Assembly: GCA_014904985.1 (NCBI GenBank)
Contig: MU128967.1
Coordinates: 124,001-188,000 of the forward strand
Length of the DNA stretch: 64,000 nucleotides
Direction of reading: 5' to 3'
DNA from: Hydnum rufescens UP504
Lineage: Eukaryota > Basidiomycota > Agaricomycetes > Cantharellales > Hydnaceae
Positions 17,453-29,697 of the stretch are shown piece by piece (position 1 is the stretch's first letter; each line of letters opens with the position of its first letter). The position numbers and the translations under genes are program-made. The notes under the pieces were generated by a model that was not told the DNA's origin, did not search any database, and saw nothing but the letters and a program-made list of their open reading frames with translations.

Positions 17453-18821
17453 CACTGGACCCGAAAGTGGAGGCGTGAGCTTTCCATTCACGTGGTTAGA
17501 TCGTAATTGTTAATACCTCGCAATGGGTGTGGAAAACGGCGACAAGGAGCTGGGCGGAACGAAGCCCACAGCGAGCAGCGAGGATGCAGAAAGGCATCCT
17601 AGTGTTTGCCCTTAAAAAAGAAAGAACGGTGTCCGTCGTTTTCGGAGTCGCAATATGAGTCCTCCCGAGGACATAATGTACGTACTTTGATTCTCGATCT
17701 CATAACTTTCTGGGTCGATCACATCGGCGTTTGCCGAGGAATTCAGTTGCCTACGCACTGTTTTGTGCACTTGGAGGTGCCAATACACATACCCCGAGAG
17801 GCTGAGAACCAGGACATGGAATTCAAGGAAATGGCTGTATTTTTCCATCAGCCTCTGCGACGAGGACCAAGAATTCCAAAAGAGTTGACATAATATTCAC
17901 ATCTAAATAGCCTGGAAAGCGCCGACGGAACCTCCTGTGATTGGCTACAACGGAAGCCCACTGGAACTCGTGACCGAGCTCGTTCTATACTCATAAGATG
18001 CGCACATGACTGCAACGATATGGACGATAGCATAGGCGATTTAGATCGCAGATTCGCAGTGGCGACTATGGGGACGACAGGGAATGATAGTAGTGACCGT
18101 GGGGACGAGAGTGGCGACCACGGCGGATGAGGATGGCAGCGACGAAGAACAATAGGGGTCTAGCTATTCCGCCGCCGTGCTCTCCGGACAATGCTCCCTC
18201 CTGATGTACGGCTATCTCCGAGTAGTTTCACTAACCTGCATCGTATCGACGAGGACGAGGACGGCGAGACCCCCGACATCTCCATCGCCGCTTCGCCATT
18301 GGTCCCCGCCCCTCTCAAGCGCCCCCCAACACCGGGAAGGCTGTTCTCTTCCCCTTTGCACAACTTCTGAATTGCTTTCCCCTTTTGGATGACCGTAAAT
18401 AGAAGGCACCGGATATTAAATTCCGATTATGTAACACCAAGCTGACAGCTCAACTGAATTAAATCAAGTCGCAGAGTTGAAATTTTCCTCAGCAACGTTA
18501 GCCCCAGTAGATTATGCTGCAACGGTAAGGGGTGTATCCTTAAACATGCCTCCAAATTCTAGGTGAAAAGGACCGTGATGAGACCGTTGGGAGGCTTTGT
18601 GTTTTTATCGACTCCAACCTCACTATGCCCAGGATCAATTCTCTTTTTTCACCCTGTCTTTTTGCGCTCTAGAGTCCTTCACAATCTAGAATATAATAGA
18701 GCTCAAATTGGAACAAGAAAATTCTCCCGTGAAAATAGAACATGTAGATTGTCTATTATCGTATTACAAATGGAAATGCAAAAAAGCCCAGCAAAACGTC
18801 TGTACGACCAAATACAAAAAG
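17453..18821. other. Intergenic between paralog B and the NVJ2-like gene
   Basis: No recognised gene. A short open frame at 18191-18370 is listed separately. The rest is the 5' region of paralog B and the 3' region of the gene ending at 18822. Confidence 0.4.
18191..18370 (+). CDS. Short open frame (59 codons), possible protein fragment or last exon
   Basis: It reads ATG to TGA with codon use and composition like a real protein: LSPSSFTNLHRIDEDEDGE, then a Pro-rich end GRLFSSPLHNF. A stop lies shortly upstream in frame. It could be the 3' exon of a broken gene or a small gene. No family is recognised, and it may be chance. Confidence 0.22.
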   Translation: MLPPDVRLSPSSFTNLHRIDEDEDGETPDISIAASPLVPAPLKRPPTPGRLFSSPLHNF

Positions 18822-21800
18822 TCACGGTGGTAAGGGGACTGCGGTGGCGTCGGGATCATGGACACCGGTCTCAGTCTCTGGGAGGTGTTCCTCGGATTCC
18901 GTGTACGTCTCACTGTCAACGCCCGTCCCTGGGATGCTTTCAGCCTCACCAGCGATAAGGGTCGGCTTGCAGTCCAAGTTCTCATTCTCAGAGGGTGCCA
19001 ATGCCGTTGGGGGTACATGTTCCTCTTCGACAGACACTCTTATGACGCTCTCCGGAAGATGCGATTCCATAATAAGGTCCGGCTGCTGTACCAACTGGCC
19101 ACTTAGCTCCTTCAATTCAGACACCAACGAAGAGGTCGATGATGACACAGGGAACACCTGGTCAACACCGGCAGCAATGGGCGGATGAGAGGTGTCAGGG
19201 AACGATGTTGTCAAGGTGATGGTCGAAGACTGGGGACGAGGTGGAAGCGCAGGAGGTCGAGGCCTAGATGTTTCGGGTGGGGTGATCGTCGAAGACTGGG
19301 GACGAGGTGGAAGGGGAGGACGTGGAAGCCTAGATGTTTCGGGTGGGGAGATTGTCTCTGAAATCGCATCGACTTCAGTATGATCATCCGCGCTTGCATA
19401 CCCATCATTGTTCGTCACTTCGTTTTGTGATAAAGAATTCTGCCCAGGTGAAGAGAGGGCCGAGTTTTTGTTGAACAGACGATACATAGTCTGAATGGAT
19501 GATAGCTTCGTATGACCGTACGACGAGGACACTGACAGCGATTCCGTGGAAGTGTTTGAAGGAAGAGGGGGTGGAGGTGGGGGGCTGCTACCGAGCGACA
19601 TCACTTCTCCCGACGCGAAGCGTGGATTGAAGGAATGATCATAGTAGGAGCCGAGGAAGGTTGCGCAGCATAAAGGGGTGAGGACGTCGTTCGCGACCGT
19701 ATTGGTTCGGGCAACAGAAGGCTCGGCGCTGCCGCCGTTTTTGGTAATGCGGGGCTTGATTTCGCTGCATGTGGCTGCACGCCACTATCAGAAGTAGATG
19801 ACGGCAGGGAGTCACCGGGAACGTCAAGCGAGCTAGCATTAGAGCCCCGTCGCCCCCCAGCAGATGTCACCGATGATGCAGATCTCCCTCGTCGTGAAGC
19901 CTCCCCAGGAATATCCATGGGAAGAGCCGAAGATGATGGCAGGGGTGACGAGGATGATGTTGGTACCGGTGAAGAGGATCGATTTTTGGCAGCATTTGCT
20001 CCAGTGGATAGACCATGGCCATTGTGTCTCCGCTCCTCCACTTGTGCGCGCACCTCCTCATATGTTGCCTTGGAGGACCCAGGAGTAGACTTGACACGTT
20101 CACGAGGAGAGTCATTGGCTTCTCCCGTCGCTGGTGTCGCCGTTGACGTGACGTTGACGTTGACGTTGAGGCTGACCCCCCCGACGGTAAAGGAGGCGTT
20201 CCAGGATCGCTCTTCCGCGGCCTGCTTCCCCAACCCCATTTCTTCATCGTCTCTCTGGCAGTCGCACTCAGCGCTTGCTTATCCCTCGCCTTCCAGGATG
20301 CGAGTAGGGCACTTGCAGTGGACTGCGTCGTCGAACCAGACTTGGACGTGGATGGCGTCGCTTCCACAACTGAGGGTATTGACGAGGAGGGCTCCGCGTC
20401 ATCATGGGTCTGAAGCCACGATGCCGAATTTCTGAAATCGAACGAGTTTGCAGAAGATTTGTGTATCGAGGGGGAACGCAGGCGTGGCACAGTTCGGGAC
20501 GTTGGAGAAACAGTAGGTCCATTCGTATGCGAGGAAGATGAAGGTAACGATGATGGTGGAAAGTCATACTGAGGCGCGGAAGGGTCTGATGCGTTGTCCT
20601 CGGGCTCTACAGAAGAGAGTCTATTGGGGCTGGATTCCCTACTTGGGAGGGCAGGCGAACGGGTTTTGGACAAAGACGGTGGAGTGGAGGAACAGCTCCC
20701 ACAGGAGCGAAGAGATCTGGCTTTGAAGTTGAGGCACCATTATTGGCAGCAGCGTCGATTCCGAATTCATTCGGACTTGCAGCCGATGCGTGCCTTCGCG
20801 ACACTCCTCCTTCAGTCCCAAATTTCTTTGATGTGAACCACGATGAGAGTCGCTCTGTTGGGGGCTTAGTGCCGTCCCCATTGATGGAGATGACGGGAAC
20901 CGAATTGAAGGCCTCAGATCGTCCAACACCATCTCCTTTAGAAGGTGATGATGAAGGGGCGAAATGATCAGACAATTCCTCTTCCGAGAGGGCTCCTCTC
21001 AACCCTGCCGTGTCGGGACCATGCTTGTCGGGTGTGTCGACGACCGGCGTCTGTTCTTTTCGAACGGCGTCCGGGAAAATACGACCGCGTGTCTGTAGCC
21101 CTGCGTGTTGAAAAATGGAATGTCATCCATGTTTGGCAACACGATTGAATCCTGGACCTGAAATGTGTAGGGAATTTCAATGAGTAATTTTGTTGGGATT
21201 ATAAAACAAACACATTGTACGCACGACATCCCTCAACATAGACTCGATAGGTTTGAGGACCATGCTCCATTTGATCTGACGATCCGACACGACAGGTACG
21301 ACCTCGAGTTCCAACTTGGGCATCGAAGTGAAACCATACCAAATCCGATTGGATGGTGGGCTCTTGAGTCGGACAAGCACATTTCCTTGAAGCTCCTTGA
21401 TCACAATCGCCAAGACGAGTTTCACAGTGTAACTCTTGAACCGTGACCCGAGGTTGATAGACGCAGTCGCCTGTACCGTTAGCCGCACTTCACCTTTATA
21501 GTGGAACCCGAGCTCGACAGACGCCTCGCCCTCCTTCGTTAATTCCTTCAACATGGGTTTACTGAATAAAGGCGCCACATTCCCAACGCTAGCTTCCCGA
21601 ACGACGATATCGTTGAGGAAGGAGGGCCGCTTGATCTTGGACAGCTTTCGCATTGTTCGACTGATAATATATTCCTCTATACTGGCCGTCTTGTACACAC
21701 CGAAGAAGAGGCGTCCGAGCAATGCGTTAAGCCACCGCATAGGAATAGGGTCCGGTTGGCTATCCAACGTCGACACGAGGGTCTCCATGTCATCTGTTGT

Positions 21801-22627
21801 GAATATGGGAACGAGGGGCTGAAGGGGAGGGGTGCCGGAGGGATGTAGGGAGTGGTGAACGAGCGCCAGGTACCAGTCCTCCATCCGCGTATTCGACTTT
21901 ACGAATATGAACCAAGGTTTCGTACGATCGAATAGGGCGTCATCGGCAGGCGCTGGCGCATGGGCAGTTTCTGGAGGCTCTGATGGCCATGATCCCGAAA
22001 TAGTCTCGAGGAATTGCTCGACTTGTTGTTGTTCAGAAGAAGCATCAGAATCATCGCCGAGTTTTATGTTCTTGGGTAGACTAGGAAGTTTGACTTCCTC
22101 TTCGTCCTCCGCACTTGGCTTGAGACGCAATTCGATAGCGTTCCGTCTAGCGAATAATTCGCCATCGAGGCCTCCATCAGGATGCAGGGAAACATCATAA
22201 CTGGATAGCTCAATTGCAGCCCAACAATCCGTCATCAGCTCGTCCTCGTACAGGAACAGAACAGACCCTTTGAGGACAGCAAAAAAGGAATCTTTGGCCG
22301 AGTCCGTTTCGGGTCTTTAGAACGTGCATCTAGAAAGGACCGTACCATCTGGTTGACATAGGACCCCTCTGCGGCGCTTTCAGCAAACGTGCGTCGCGCT
22401 ATGACCCATCCTTGCATCGGTTTGGAAGTAGTATAGGGTACACTGGAGTGGTCAGATGCAGTTGATTCGCCTGAAGCTTCGGGTTTAGCATTCACAGATG
22501 CGCCAAGTCCAGCAGCATCGTCGATCGGTGGCGACGAGTATAGGAGAAGAATAACGAAGACGACAAAAAGCAAGGGGATAAAGGTGAGTCCGCCCAACAC
22601 GTACGCTATAAGGAGGGCGCGAAACAT
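18822..22627 (-). CDS. NVJ2: NVJ2-like SMP-domain lipid-transfer protein at ER contact sites; about five apparent 1-base deletions
   Basis: Nvj2 homologs sit in the ER membrane and carry lipids between membranes through an SMP domain. The start at 22627 places a single transmembrane helix (LLIAYVLGGLTFIPLLFVV) at the N-terminus; an ATG at 22717 is also possible. A PH-like domain follows (KDSFFAVLKGSVLFLYEDE to WYLALVHHS). Next is the SMP domain, about 21180-21760 (RWLNALLGRLFFGVY, ELGFHYKGEVRLTVQ, LVRLKSPPSNRIW, IVLPNMDDIPFF). A long disordered Ser/Pro tail then includes SKATYEEVRAQVEERR and a 22-residue tandem repeat. Conserved sequence needs one added base near 22291-22297, 21071-21080, 20680-20690, 20175-20181 (a run of seven C) and 19630-19633. 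One intron lies near 21170-21220. Stop at 18822. Confidence 0.85.
19216..19347. repeat. Two-copy 66-bp tandem repeat in the NVJ2-like tail
   Basis: Copies at 19216-19281 and 19282-19347 share about 60 of 66 bases. On the minus strand each encodes a 22-residue proline-rich unit (PPETSR...PPRPQSSTIT). The unit length is a multiple of three, so copy number can change without breaking the frame. Such PxxPxR-rich repeats can bind SH3 domains, which is inference here. Confidence 0.85.
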
Positions 22628-22888
22628 AGCACCCCCGTGACAGACTTTTATTCTGGTGTCGTACGGGGAATACCGAAAGGGCCGTTCGTTACCAACTTGG
22701 CAATTGTGTTTGAACATTACTGCACCAAGAAAGGAGAACTAATATATGCACGCGAATGGTAAGGGGGTGAAGGGGATGATGAAAGACCATACAGCGAGAG
22801 AGTACCGAAAACAGCGGGGGTGAAAAAAAAGAGGACCGAAATTACAACTGTTAATGAAAACAACACCTCTGGAATCTTTATTTCACTT

Positions 22889-24060
22889 TCACTCTGCAAT
22901 AGCAATGGCACCCATCGCTTTGCGCAGGGCATCAGCGTTGTCGACTCGGGACTTGGGCGTGATGCCGGGATGCTTGACTCCTAGGGCGGCCCCAACCATA
23001 CGTCTCGCCGGATCGCCAACGCGTGGAGGACTTGGTTCAGGGACAGGCGTGAGCACAGCAGGCGATGGAGTGGAATTGGACGAGTCGGGGCCAGAAGCAA
23101 TATCGGGAAGGGACGAGTTGATAAGCGAGTTGAGAGTGGGTTGGGATGTGAGATTTGGGAGCGTGGGAGATACGTCGCCGGCGCTTGGGCCATTTTCTGC
23201 AACGCTTGCGTTGGGTGCATGCATGGAGCCACTCAGGCCCGAGCTCCCACCACCATTCTTCCATGCGGAGACGGGCGGCCTCGTTGCGCTGTTCAGGCCG
23301 CCTGCACTGCGACTCCCATCAGGACCTGCACTACTGGGCCCGCGAACATGGGCGTTGGGGATAGAGATGGAGGCCCTGCTCCCATTGGTGCGGCGGTTAT
23401 TCACGGTGAAGATGACGGCCTGTGAGTTGTTAATATCAGAGGTAAGCGTTGGGGAAGAAAAACAGTATCCACCTGCGCATCGGAACCATCGTATGGTTTT
23501 ACTTGAAGAGTGAGAGCCGAAGTAGGGGAGGTAAGGCTTGGTGGGGACTCAGAATGGTTTGCAAGTAGGCGCGCTTGGCTAGAAGAGCATCAGGATCGCG
23601 AGATAGGGAACATGATAGACATTCGTAGGGTGGCTCACCGACGCCAGCGTCAGCAAAAACGAGGAGAAGACTGGTGTCATCTACCCATTTGATCTTGAAC
23701 CCACCACCGACACCGTCCCATTCAGAAAAAGCAGCCTGAATGTCCTTTGTTTTGAGCTCAGGAGGAAACCCGGTAAGGGATAAGATTCGTGTGACTGAAG
23801 CAGAGAGCGGTGGTAGAGGAGAGGCCATATGGGAATAAAGAGGAGCGCAACGGGGGATAGGAAAAAGTGAAAGGAGGGAAAGGAAACGGACTAGGGATGT
23901 ATGTGGTCACAAGAGCTTCAGCGTCGAGTCGCGACCCGGATGCATACAGCGCTGGAACTGAGCTGACTGTGCTTCCAACCCAGCCATCGACTGCGCCCAC
24001 ATTCTTCCAGCGTAAAGAGTGAGGGGGAATGGGAGGGTGCTTGGCTACCCTCTGTAGCAT
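22889..24060 (-). CDS. R3HCC1/R3HCC1L-type RRM-like protein
   Basis: The start at 24060 gives MLQRVAKHPPIPPH, a segment with WKNVGAVDGWVGSTVSSVPA, then an intron (donor near 23893, acceptor near 23800). The RRM-like domain follows: ITRILSLTGFPPELKTKDI, FSEWDGVGGGFKIKWVDDTS, LLLVFADAGVAKRAYLQ. The FPxEFKT...GFxIKWVDDT pattern is the hallmark of the C-terminal domain of vertebrate R3HCC1 and R3HCC1L, whose role is poorly known. A second intron (about 23580-23640) splits ADAGV/AKRAY and a third lies near 23415-23473. The C-terminal third is Ser/Pro/Gly-rich and ends with RKAMGAIAIAE. Between SPHQALPP and TLQVKPYDGSDAQ the frame shifts; one extra C in the run at about 23525-23528 restores it. Tandem with, and upstream of, the NVJ2-like gene. 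Confidence 0.75.
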
Positions 24061-25062
24061 TTATCTATTAAATCCGAGGGTAGCACGAGGCTCTATTATG
24101 TAGTACAAAGCCGCTCCACGTTTGGGTCTACCTGCAACACTATACGTACTATAAAATGCAAGTAACATTCCTGAAGCCACGACTCGCCATCGTCAATTGA
24201 GGATAGTCTCGTAGGCTGTTCTGAAGTGGATCATCAACGTCGACCTGTTCATGCACTAGCCTGCCGCTCAGAGGCTCATTCTCCGTGGATACTGAAGAAA
24301 CTGTTTACCATCGACGTCCTGTGACGTCTCCTTTTCGTGGGTTTTTATCAGATTATGGAGCCCTTGTAATTCTGATAACCTCTTCCCGTCAGAAGAATTA
24401 ATGCCCTCTGCGGTCGGGTATGGCAAAGAACATTGTAAAATCGATTGGATTGACTGTGTATGGCAAGCATGCTGATGTTCCCAAGACCCTTGCCACCCTG
24501 GTCCAGAGTGCATCCTTTTCATGATAGACCCAAATGCAGAGGATAAGATCTCACTTATTGCAGTTCTTCCCCCACCCCCAAGTACTATCTTCCACGTTAA
24601 CCTCGTATTAGTATACATGTCTCTTGAGGTGACGGTATGATCCCTACTGTAGCAGCTTCTTTTCTAGAAAAGGCCGATTGCCAACGTAGGAATGTGTCAA
24701 AGCAGCAGTACCGCTGCCTCGTGTTGAGTGGCCATGAGCGTGGGAAGCGATCCTTGATCAGCCCAACACAGCTTGCAGCCTACACGAGCAGCGCTACCGC
24801 CGACAACAACGCCGACAGCAGTGCACGACGGCCCACAGCGCCTGGTACAGATCCATAGTGAGAGCAAAGCTTATGTGAAATGCGGTATTAATCTACGGTG
24901 AAGAGCCCCTCTCTGCACAAACAATCCCCAAACATTGGCCTCCCCCCTTAAAGACTTGTTTTCTCTTCTCTGTAACCTTGTACCCGCCCCTGCCAGCAGG
25001 GGCTCTCTAGTGTTTTCCTCTGTCGCCCCGCGCCCCATTCCTTGTACCACTCCGCATAACAC
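24061..25062. other. Divergent intergenic region before the F-box gene
   Basis: It holds the promoters of the R3HCC1-like gene (minus) and the F-box gene (plus). Apart from the tentative small gene at 24149-24470 nothing is supported. Confidence 0.4.
24149..24470 (-). CDS. Tentative two-exon small gene, product unknown
   Basis: A start at 24470 (MLAIHSQSNRFYNVL) joins across one intron of about 88 bases to RVSTENEPLSGRLVHEQVDVDDP, ending at 24149, about 76 residues. The junction is in phase with GT and AG ends. The second exon is open for about 45 codons with a plausible composition. An overlapping intronless frame on the same strand (24268-24618) is an alternative. No family is recognised. 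Confidence 0.2.
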
Positions 25063-28000
25063 CATGTCCCTTTTCCCAGATCACCTCCCCGTCTTCGAAA
25101 CCCAAGATTCTCCAGATAGCGTTCTCAGATTCTTCGATGGTTGTTTCCAAGCATCCCAGCCTCAGGAATCCGAGCATTCTCGCTTGTCTACCTTGTTCGA
25201 TCCCAGCTCATCTCCCCCCTCTAGCACTCCTGATATGTCTCATTTCAACTCTGTGTTTGCCCTCCCTATATTCCATTCGAATACTCTACCTATTTGTCCC
25301 CCTCCATTGGATTACTCCCCTGCGTCCCGTGCATCCACCCCGTCCTCGTCCAACTCCCTCACCTACTCTCCCCATTCGTTAGACGAGGCCCAAGCTCCCA
25401 AGTCATTCAACACAGACATTACCACCCCAAGTCCCAATTCTTCTCATTCTCCCCCAATATCCAGGTCTGTCGGGAAGGGAAAACAACGAGATGATGCACC
25501 TACACTTCCATCTCTAGAATTCGACAAGGGTGATCGAGTGCCGATTCGTGTCACAGGCTGGAATCCAGATACATCCATTGACGAGCCTGGTCCATCCTTT
25601 TCTCCCCCCAGTACTTCGATTTCCGATTCCCCTCCAGCTCTCTTTGTCACAACTTCTGGACTCTCACGTGCATTCTCCCAGCAGCGATTCGAGCCTCCCA
25701 GGACCATGCAGATAGTAACCACCGAGAATTCCCTATCCACTCCCACGAGTACTTCCGGCTCTCCCGCCCCTTCCCGCCCGCCTCGCGCCCAAGTTCTGCA
25801 CGTGCCGTGTCCATGAATATCAAGCTCAAATTGAAACGGTCCAGAGAATTTTTAACAGGGAAACGGAAACATGATGGCGAGAGTTCCCCTCTCACATCCA
25901 CCAAATCAACAGAATTTTTGTTTCATCCATTATCTACCCGACCGAAAGGCGTTTCAATCTTAGAGTCCAGTATTCGCCCTGTGAGAGCGTACACCTCTCC
26001 TCTCCCAGCAAGTCCATATTCGCACCTTCAGTCGCCCCCCACTCCACCAGTTCTCACTGTCCCAAAGCATGATTTTGCACAAGGCGATGTCGAAGATGAC
26101 GACCAGGATATGTATGCTGAACCGACCCCTCCTGATTCGTTTGATAATCGACTCCCCATCGAAATCCGACTTCACATCTTCAAGTTGCTGGTAATGGGTT
26201 TCGTGGATGATTTGCAGACGCAGGTCGTCAGAGGCCAGTGGAGCGTTGCCAAGGCTGCCGAAACAAAATGGGTAGGTTGGGAAGGCGGCATCCGGGAGCT
26301 CGTCAAAATCAGCCGAGTGCGTCATTTGCCTTCGTCCAACCATTCCTGAATTGCCCGAGTTGAGCAGACTTTTCCACATCAGGTCAGTCGCACATGGCAA
26401 GCTTTGGCTCTTGATGGTCAACTCTGGTCTACCCTGGGCGGATCTTCGGCCATCCCGTCTGCTTTGTTATCTCGCATTAGTGCAATTGCAGGCCCGTTTG
26501 TACGATCTCTCCAGCTCGAAGGGATAAACACTATCTCTTCAGAAGATCTGGTTGTTATCACGAGCAAGATCTCTTTAGCGGATCATCACGCGCACAGTAT
26601 TGATTTCCCTGCATCTGTTCCCGTCGAACGATGGATTACGAACTTGACAGATATAAATCTTGCCGGTACGACTGTCTCCACTCGTGCTCTGCACAAGCTC
26701 CTCGCCAGCTGCCCCCTGCTTGAGAAGCTCTGTCTACGTGGCATGAATGCGGTGACCAACTCGACGTGCATTGTCATTGGTGATGCCAATTCCCGGTTGA
26801 TCACGTTAGACCTCCGACAGTGCCCGAATATGGATTCATTCGGTTTAACCCTTATACGTGAAGCTGTTGATCGCCGAAGGGCCCAAGAGGGGGGGGATAA
26901 CAATCCCAGTCCGATGCGAGAATTGCGCCTCTCTGGTCTGAAGCGTGTGTCAGAACCCTCTATGACATGCCTTGCCCAGAGCTTCCCTGCGCTGGAGGTT
27001 TTAGATCTCAGCTACATCGCTAGCCTGACGGACGAGTGTCTCGAACGCTTTGTAGAATGGTTTGAGACTGATGATTTCACCTCCCTGTCCCCATCGCCAT
27101 CTTCCTCGCCCCCGGATGTAGTACGTCTCTCGTCACGCGAAGTAGGTCTGGACCCTACAGATCGGGCCATCTACGAGAGACGAATAACGCGTCTCCGACA
27201 CCTCAACCTATCCTACTGCCCAAATCTGACCGACAGGTGCTGCTCCAACCTTGCCCATACTGTCCCCCAATTAGAGTTTCTCGAACTTGCGGGCATAGGT
27301 GCCGGTCTCGAAGACGCAGGCTTAGTCCGTTTATTGAAGACCACACCATTCATACGGAAAATAGATTTAGAGGATGCCACCCACATCACAGATGACGTCC
27401 TCGCTGCGATCACACCGTCCCTTACGACTCGTCCTACACCTTCCATAGCTATCAATGCCTCCCCTCTCCCCCCTTCTTCTACCTCTCAATCGCGTTTCAG
27501 GACGCGCACACTACCGTCCCACCCGCCACCACCCCAACCAGGCGAGAAGCTCGAACACCTCGTCCTTTCATATGCATCACTGATCTCTGCCCCTGCGTTC
27601 TCTGCCCTCGTACACTCATGTCCACGTCTACGCACTCTCGAAGTCGATAATACCCATGTCACCGATGAGGTCCTCCGTGATTTCGTAGAATTGTGTAGAG
27701 AACGTGGAACAAGGAATGCCACTATTACTGCGATTGACTGTGTAAGTATCGCGCGAGGGATCGTCGATGAACTGGCGGCACAGGGCAGTACGAGAACACG
27801 GAATGGATGGAGAAGTTGGGAGGCATCTGTGGCTGGACTTAATTATGCAGACGCCGTGGATGGGGACGAGGATCTCGCGGGAGGCTTGGACGAATGCGAT
27901 GATAGGCGGGTGACGGTAAAGTCCTTTCGGTCGTGGCAGATGGTGGATCGGTGGATTCAGGAGAAGGAGAGGAGGAAAGAAGTGACGTCCGGGACGACCG

Positions 28001-28140
28001 GAGCGAGCGGATATATTAATTGTGGGAGCAGGCGGTGGTTTGGGCGTCGATCAACTGTTTCGGGTGGTGGCTCGACGTCCGTCTCTGGTGCCAACACACC
28101 TGGGAATGAAGACGACGACCGTGGATGCATCATCATGTAG
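25063..28140 (+). CDS. F-box / leucine-rich-repeat protein with C-terminal CaaX box; one apparent 1-base deletion
   Basis: Substrate-recognition subunit of an SCF ubiquitin ligase, of the RNI-like LRR class. The start at 25063 gives MSLFPDHLPVF and a long disordered Ser/Pro region. The F-box starts at about 26145 (NRLPIEIRLHIFKLLV) and contains an insertion typical of Agaricomycete members (GQWSVAKAA, GWEGGIRELVKISRVSRTW, DGQLW). At least eight leucine-rich repeats follow, such as LTDINLAGTTVSTRALHKLL, LRHLNLSYCPNLTDRCC and LRTLEVDNTHVTDEVL. The protein ends DDDRGCIIM, a CaaX prenylation signal, suggesting a farnesylated membrane-bound ligase like vertebrate FBXL2. One intron lies at about 26321-26382. 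The N-terminal frame joins the F-box frame only if one C is added to the run at 25785-25790. Confidence 0.88.
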
Positions 28141-28357
28141 TACTGTACGTGAACGTTTCCACTTGCGTGTTGTTTTTCTCTTTGTAGGACTTTGCGCTTG
28201 CTCCTTTGGCTTGCGCGAACATGTTCTGCCGCCTCTGTTGTACCCTCATAGATGTTTGTCCTTGTATACGTGTATATATGTTTGTAACGCGAGTATATAG
28301 CCTTATGTCAGCTTCATTAAAGGGACGGCAATATCCGAACCTTTTCTACATCTTGCA

Positions 28358-29000
28358 ATGCCCGTCCGTATACGGCTATCGCGTCCTCCGGGACACACAA
28401 AACTCACCACGCATTTTCACATCGTCGCAATCGATGGGCGGAAACGAAGAGACGCGAAACCCCTCGAGATTCTAGGGATATATGACCCAAATCTAAAATC
28501 ACGCGTCAATACTTCTCGACCCTGGAAAGTAGAGGATGCACTGCGGCCTCGAGCAGCCCCTCCTCCCGACAGGAGAGTGGAGTGGAGTGTGGATAGGATT
28601 AAATACTGGCTTGGTGTCGGTGCCCAGCCGAGTAAAACTGTCGTAGAGCTTTTGGAAAAGGTAAGCGCGTGCTTCCCCATCCATTCCCCTTTCAAACACC
28701 AAGCCCCTCTCTTGCGATTTGGATTTACACATGAGCTCACTTGATATGCATTCTTCTGTTCTTCTCTTGATGGCGCAGGCGAACGTGATTCCGAAGCGGC
28801 CACAACCGCAACGGGCACCGACTATGGCTGACCTTCCACCCAAACACCTCCAAACCCCCCAACCACCCTCCTCCTCACCATTCCATCTCCATCATCGGGA
28901 TCCTCCACCGTGGCTCCATCATGACATTATTATCGCCAGAATGATAATCCTGCCTTTGCGATTGGACATTGGGTACCGCATTGTCAATATGTATCATTGA
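28358..29000 (+). CDS. MRPS16: Mitochondrial ribosomal protein bS16m
   Basis: Component of the mitochondrial small ribosomal subunit. The start at 28358 gives MPVRIRLSRPPGHTKLTTHF, and the conserved PLEILGIYDPN and VEWSVDRIKYWLGVGAQPS follow, ending in KTVVELLEKANVIPKRP. One intron, about 28662-28779, has its donor right after ELLEK. The recognisable domain ends near 28825. The remaining 58 codons to the stop at 29000 are His/Pro-rich and unlike bacterial S16. A different frame opens at 28997-29308, and a single added base near 28922 would join the two into a longer tail, so the true C-terminus is uncertain. It lies 217 bases after the F-box gene on the same strand. Confidence 0.9.
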
Positions 29001-29697
29001 ATTCTCCACATTGGACGTGGACTATTGTCGATTCTGCTCCGTTGAGTGCTCAGTATCACTGTTGTACAGTCTATCATGATCGCGATGATATGCTTGAGGG
29101 CCTTGGTGGTGGCCTGTATCATCCGCCTCACGCTGCCGGCTCTTCAGATAATCTCTATCCTTCTCCAATTGTACGTCCTTGCTCGGGCGTCATGACTATG
29201 CATCTCGGATCACCGCTGGGGTCCAAGGATGGCGCAGAAAGACTTATTGCAAGGTGTGAGGAGAACGCCATAAATGAAGAAATGAAGAAACCATCCTTGC
29301 TATACTAGCAAGGTTTGCAAATACGATGACCATAGAGAAATTCCATGTACTCGTCATAAGACTACATACGATACTTCTGCAAGAGAGCAGTAATTTGTAG
29401 AGGGACCGAAAAACGAAAGAAATTAGACTGTGACACTAGCAAAGTGACAGCCACCGCAGCAATACTGTAATCCATCCAGTTCAGTGTTGCTGCTTTCTCT
29501 GACAGCCTCTAGATACATGTTATAGTTGACACACAATTCACACTCCCTCAATACTTTCACTCGCGGACATCTCGGTGGACACTGGCCTATTTCGGGTCAT
29601 CGGTTCGCCGCTTTTGGTTCCCAAAATTTCTTTCAGATTCACTCTACCAAAAAATCGTCAAATTTCCTCTCGATTTCTAAGCACTATTCTCCTATTA

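Noticed and set aside
22854..23513. 219-codon plus-strand open frame
   Set aside because: It lies opposite the R3HCC1-like gene, whose RRM-like motifs and introns support the minus strand. Long antisense frames are common in GC-rich Ser/Pro coding sequence.
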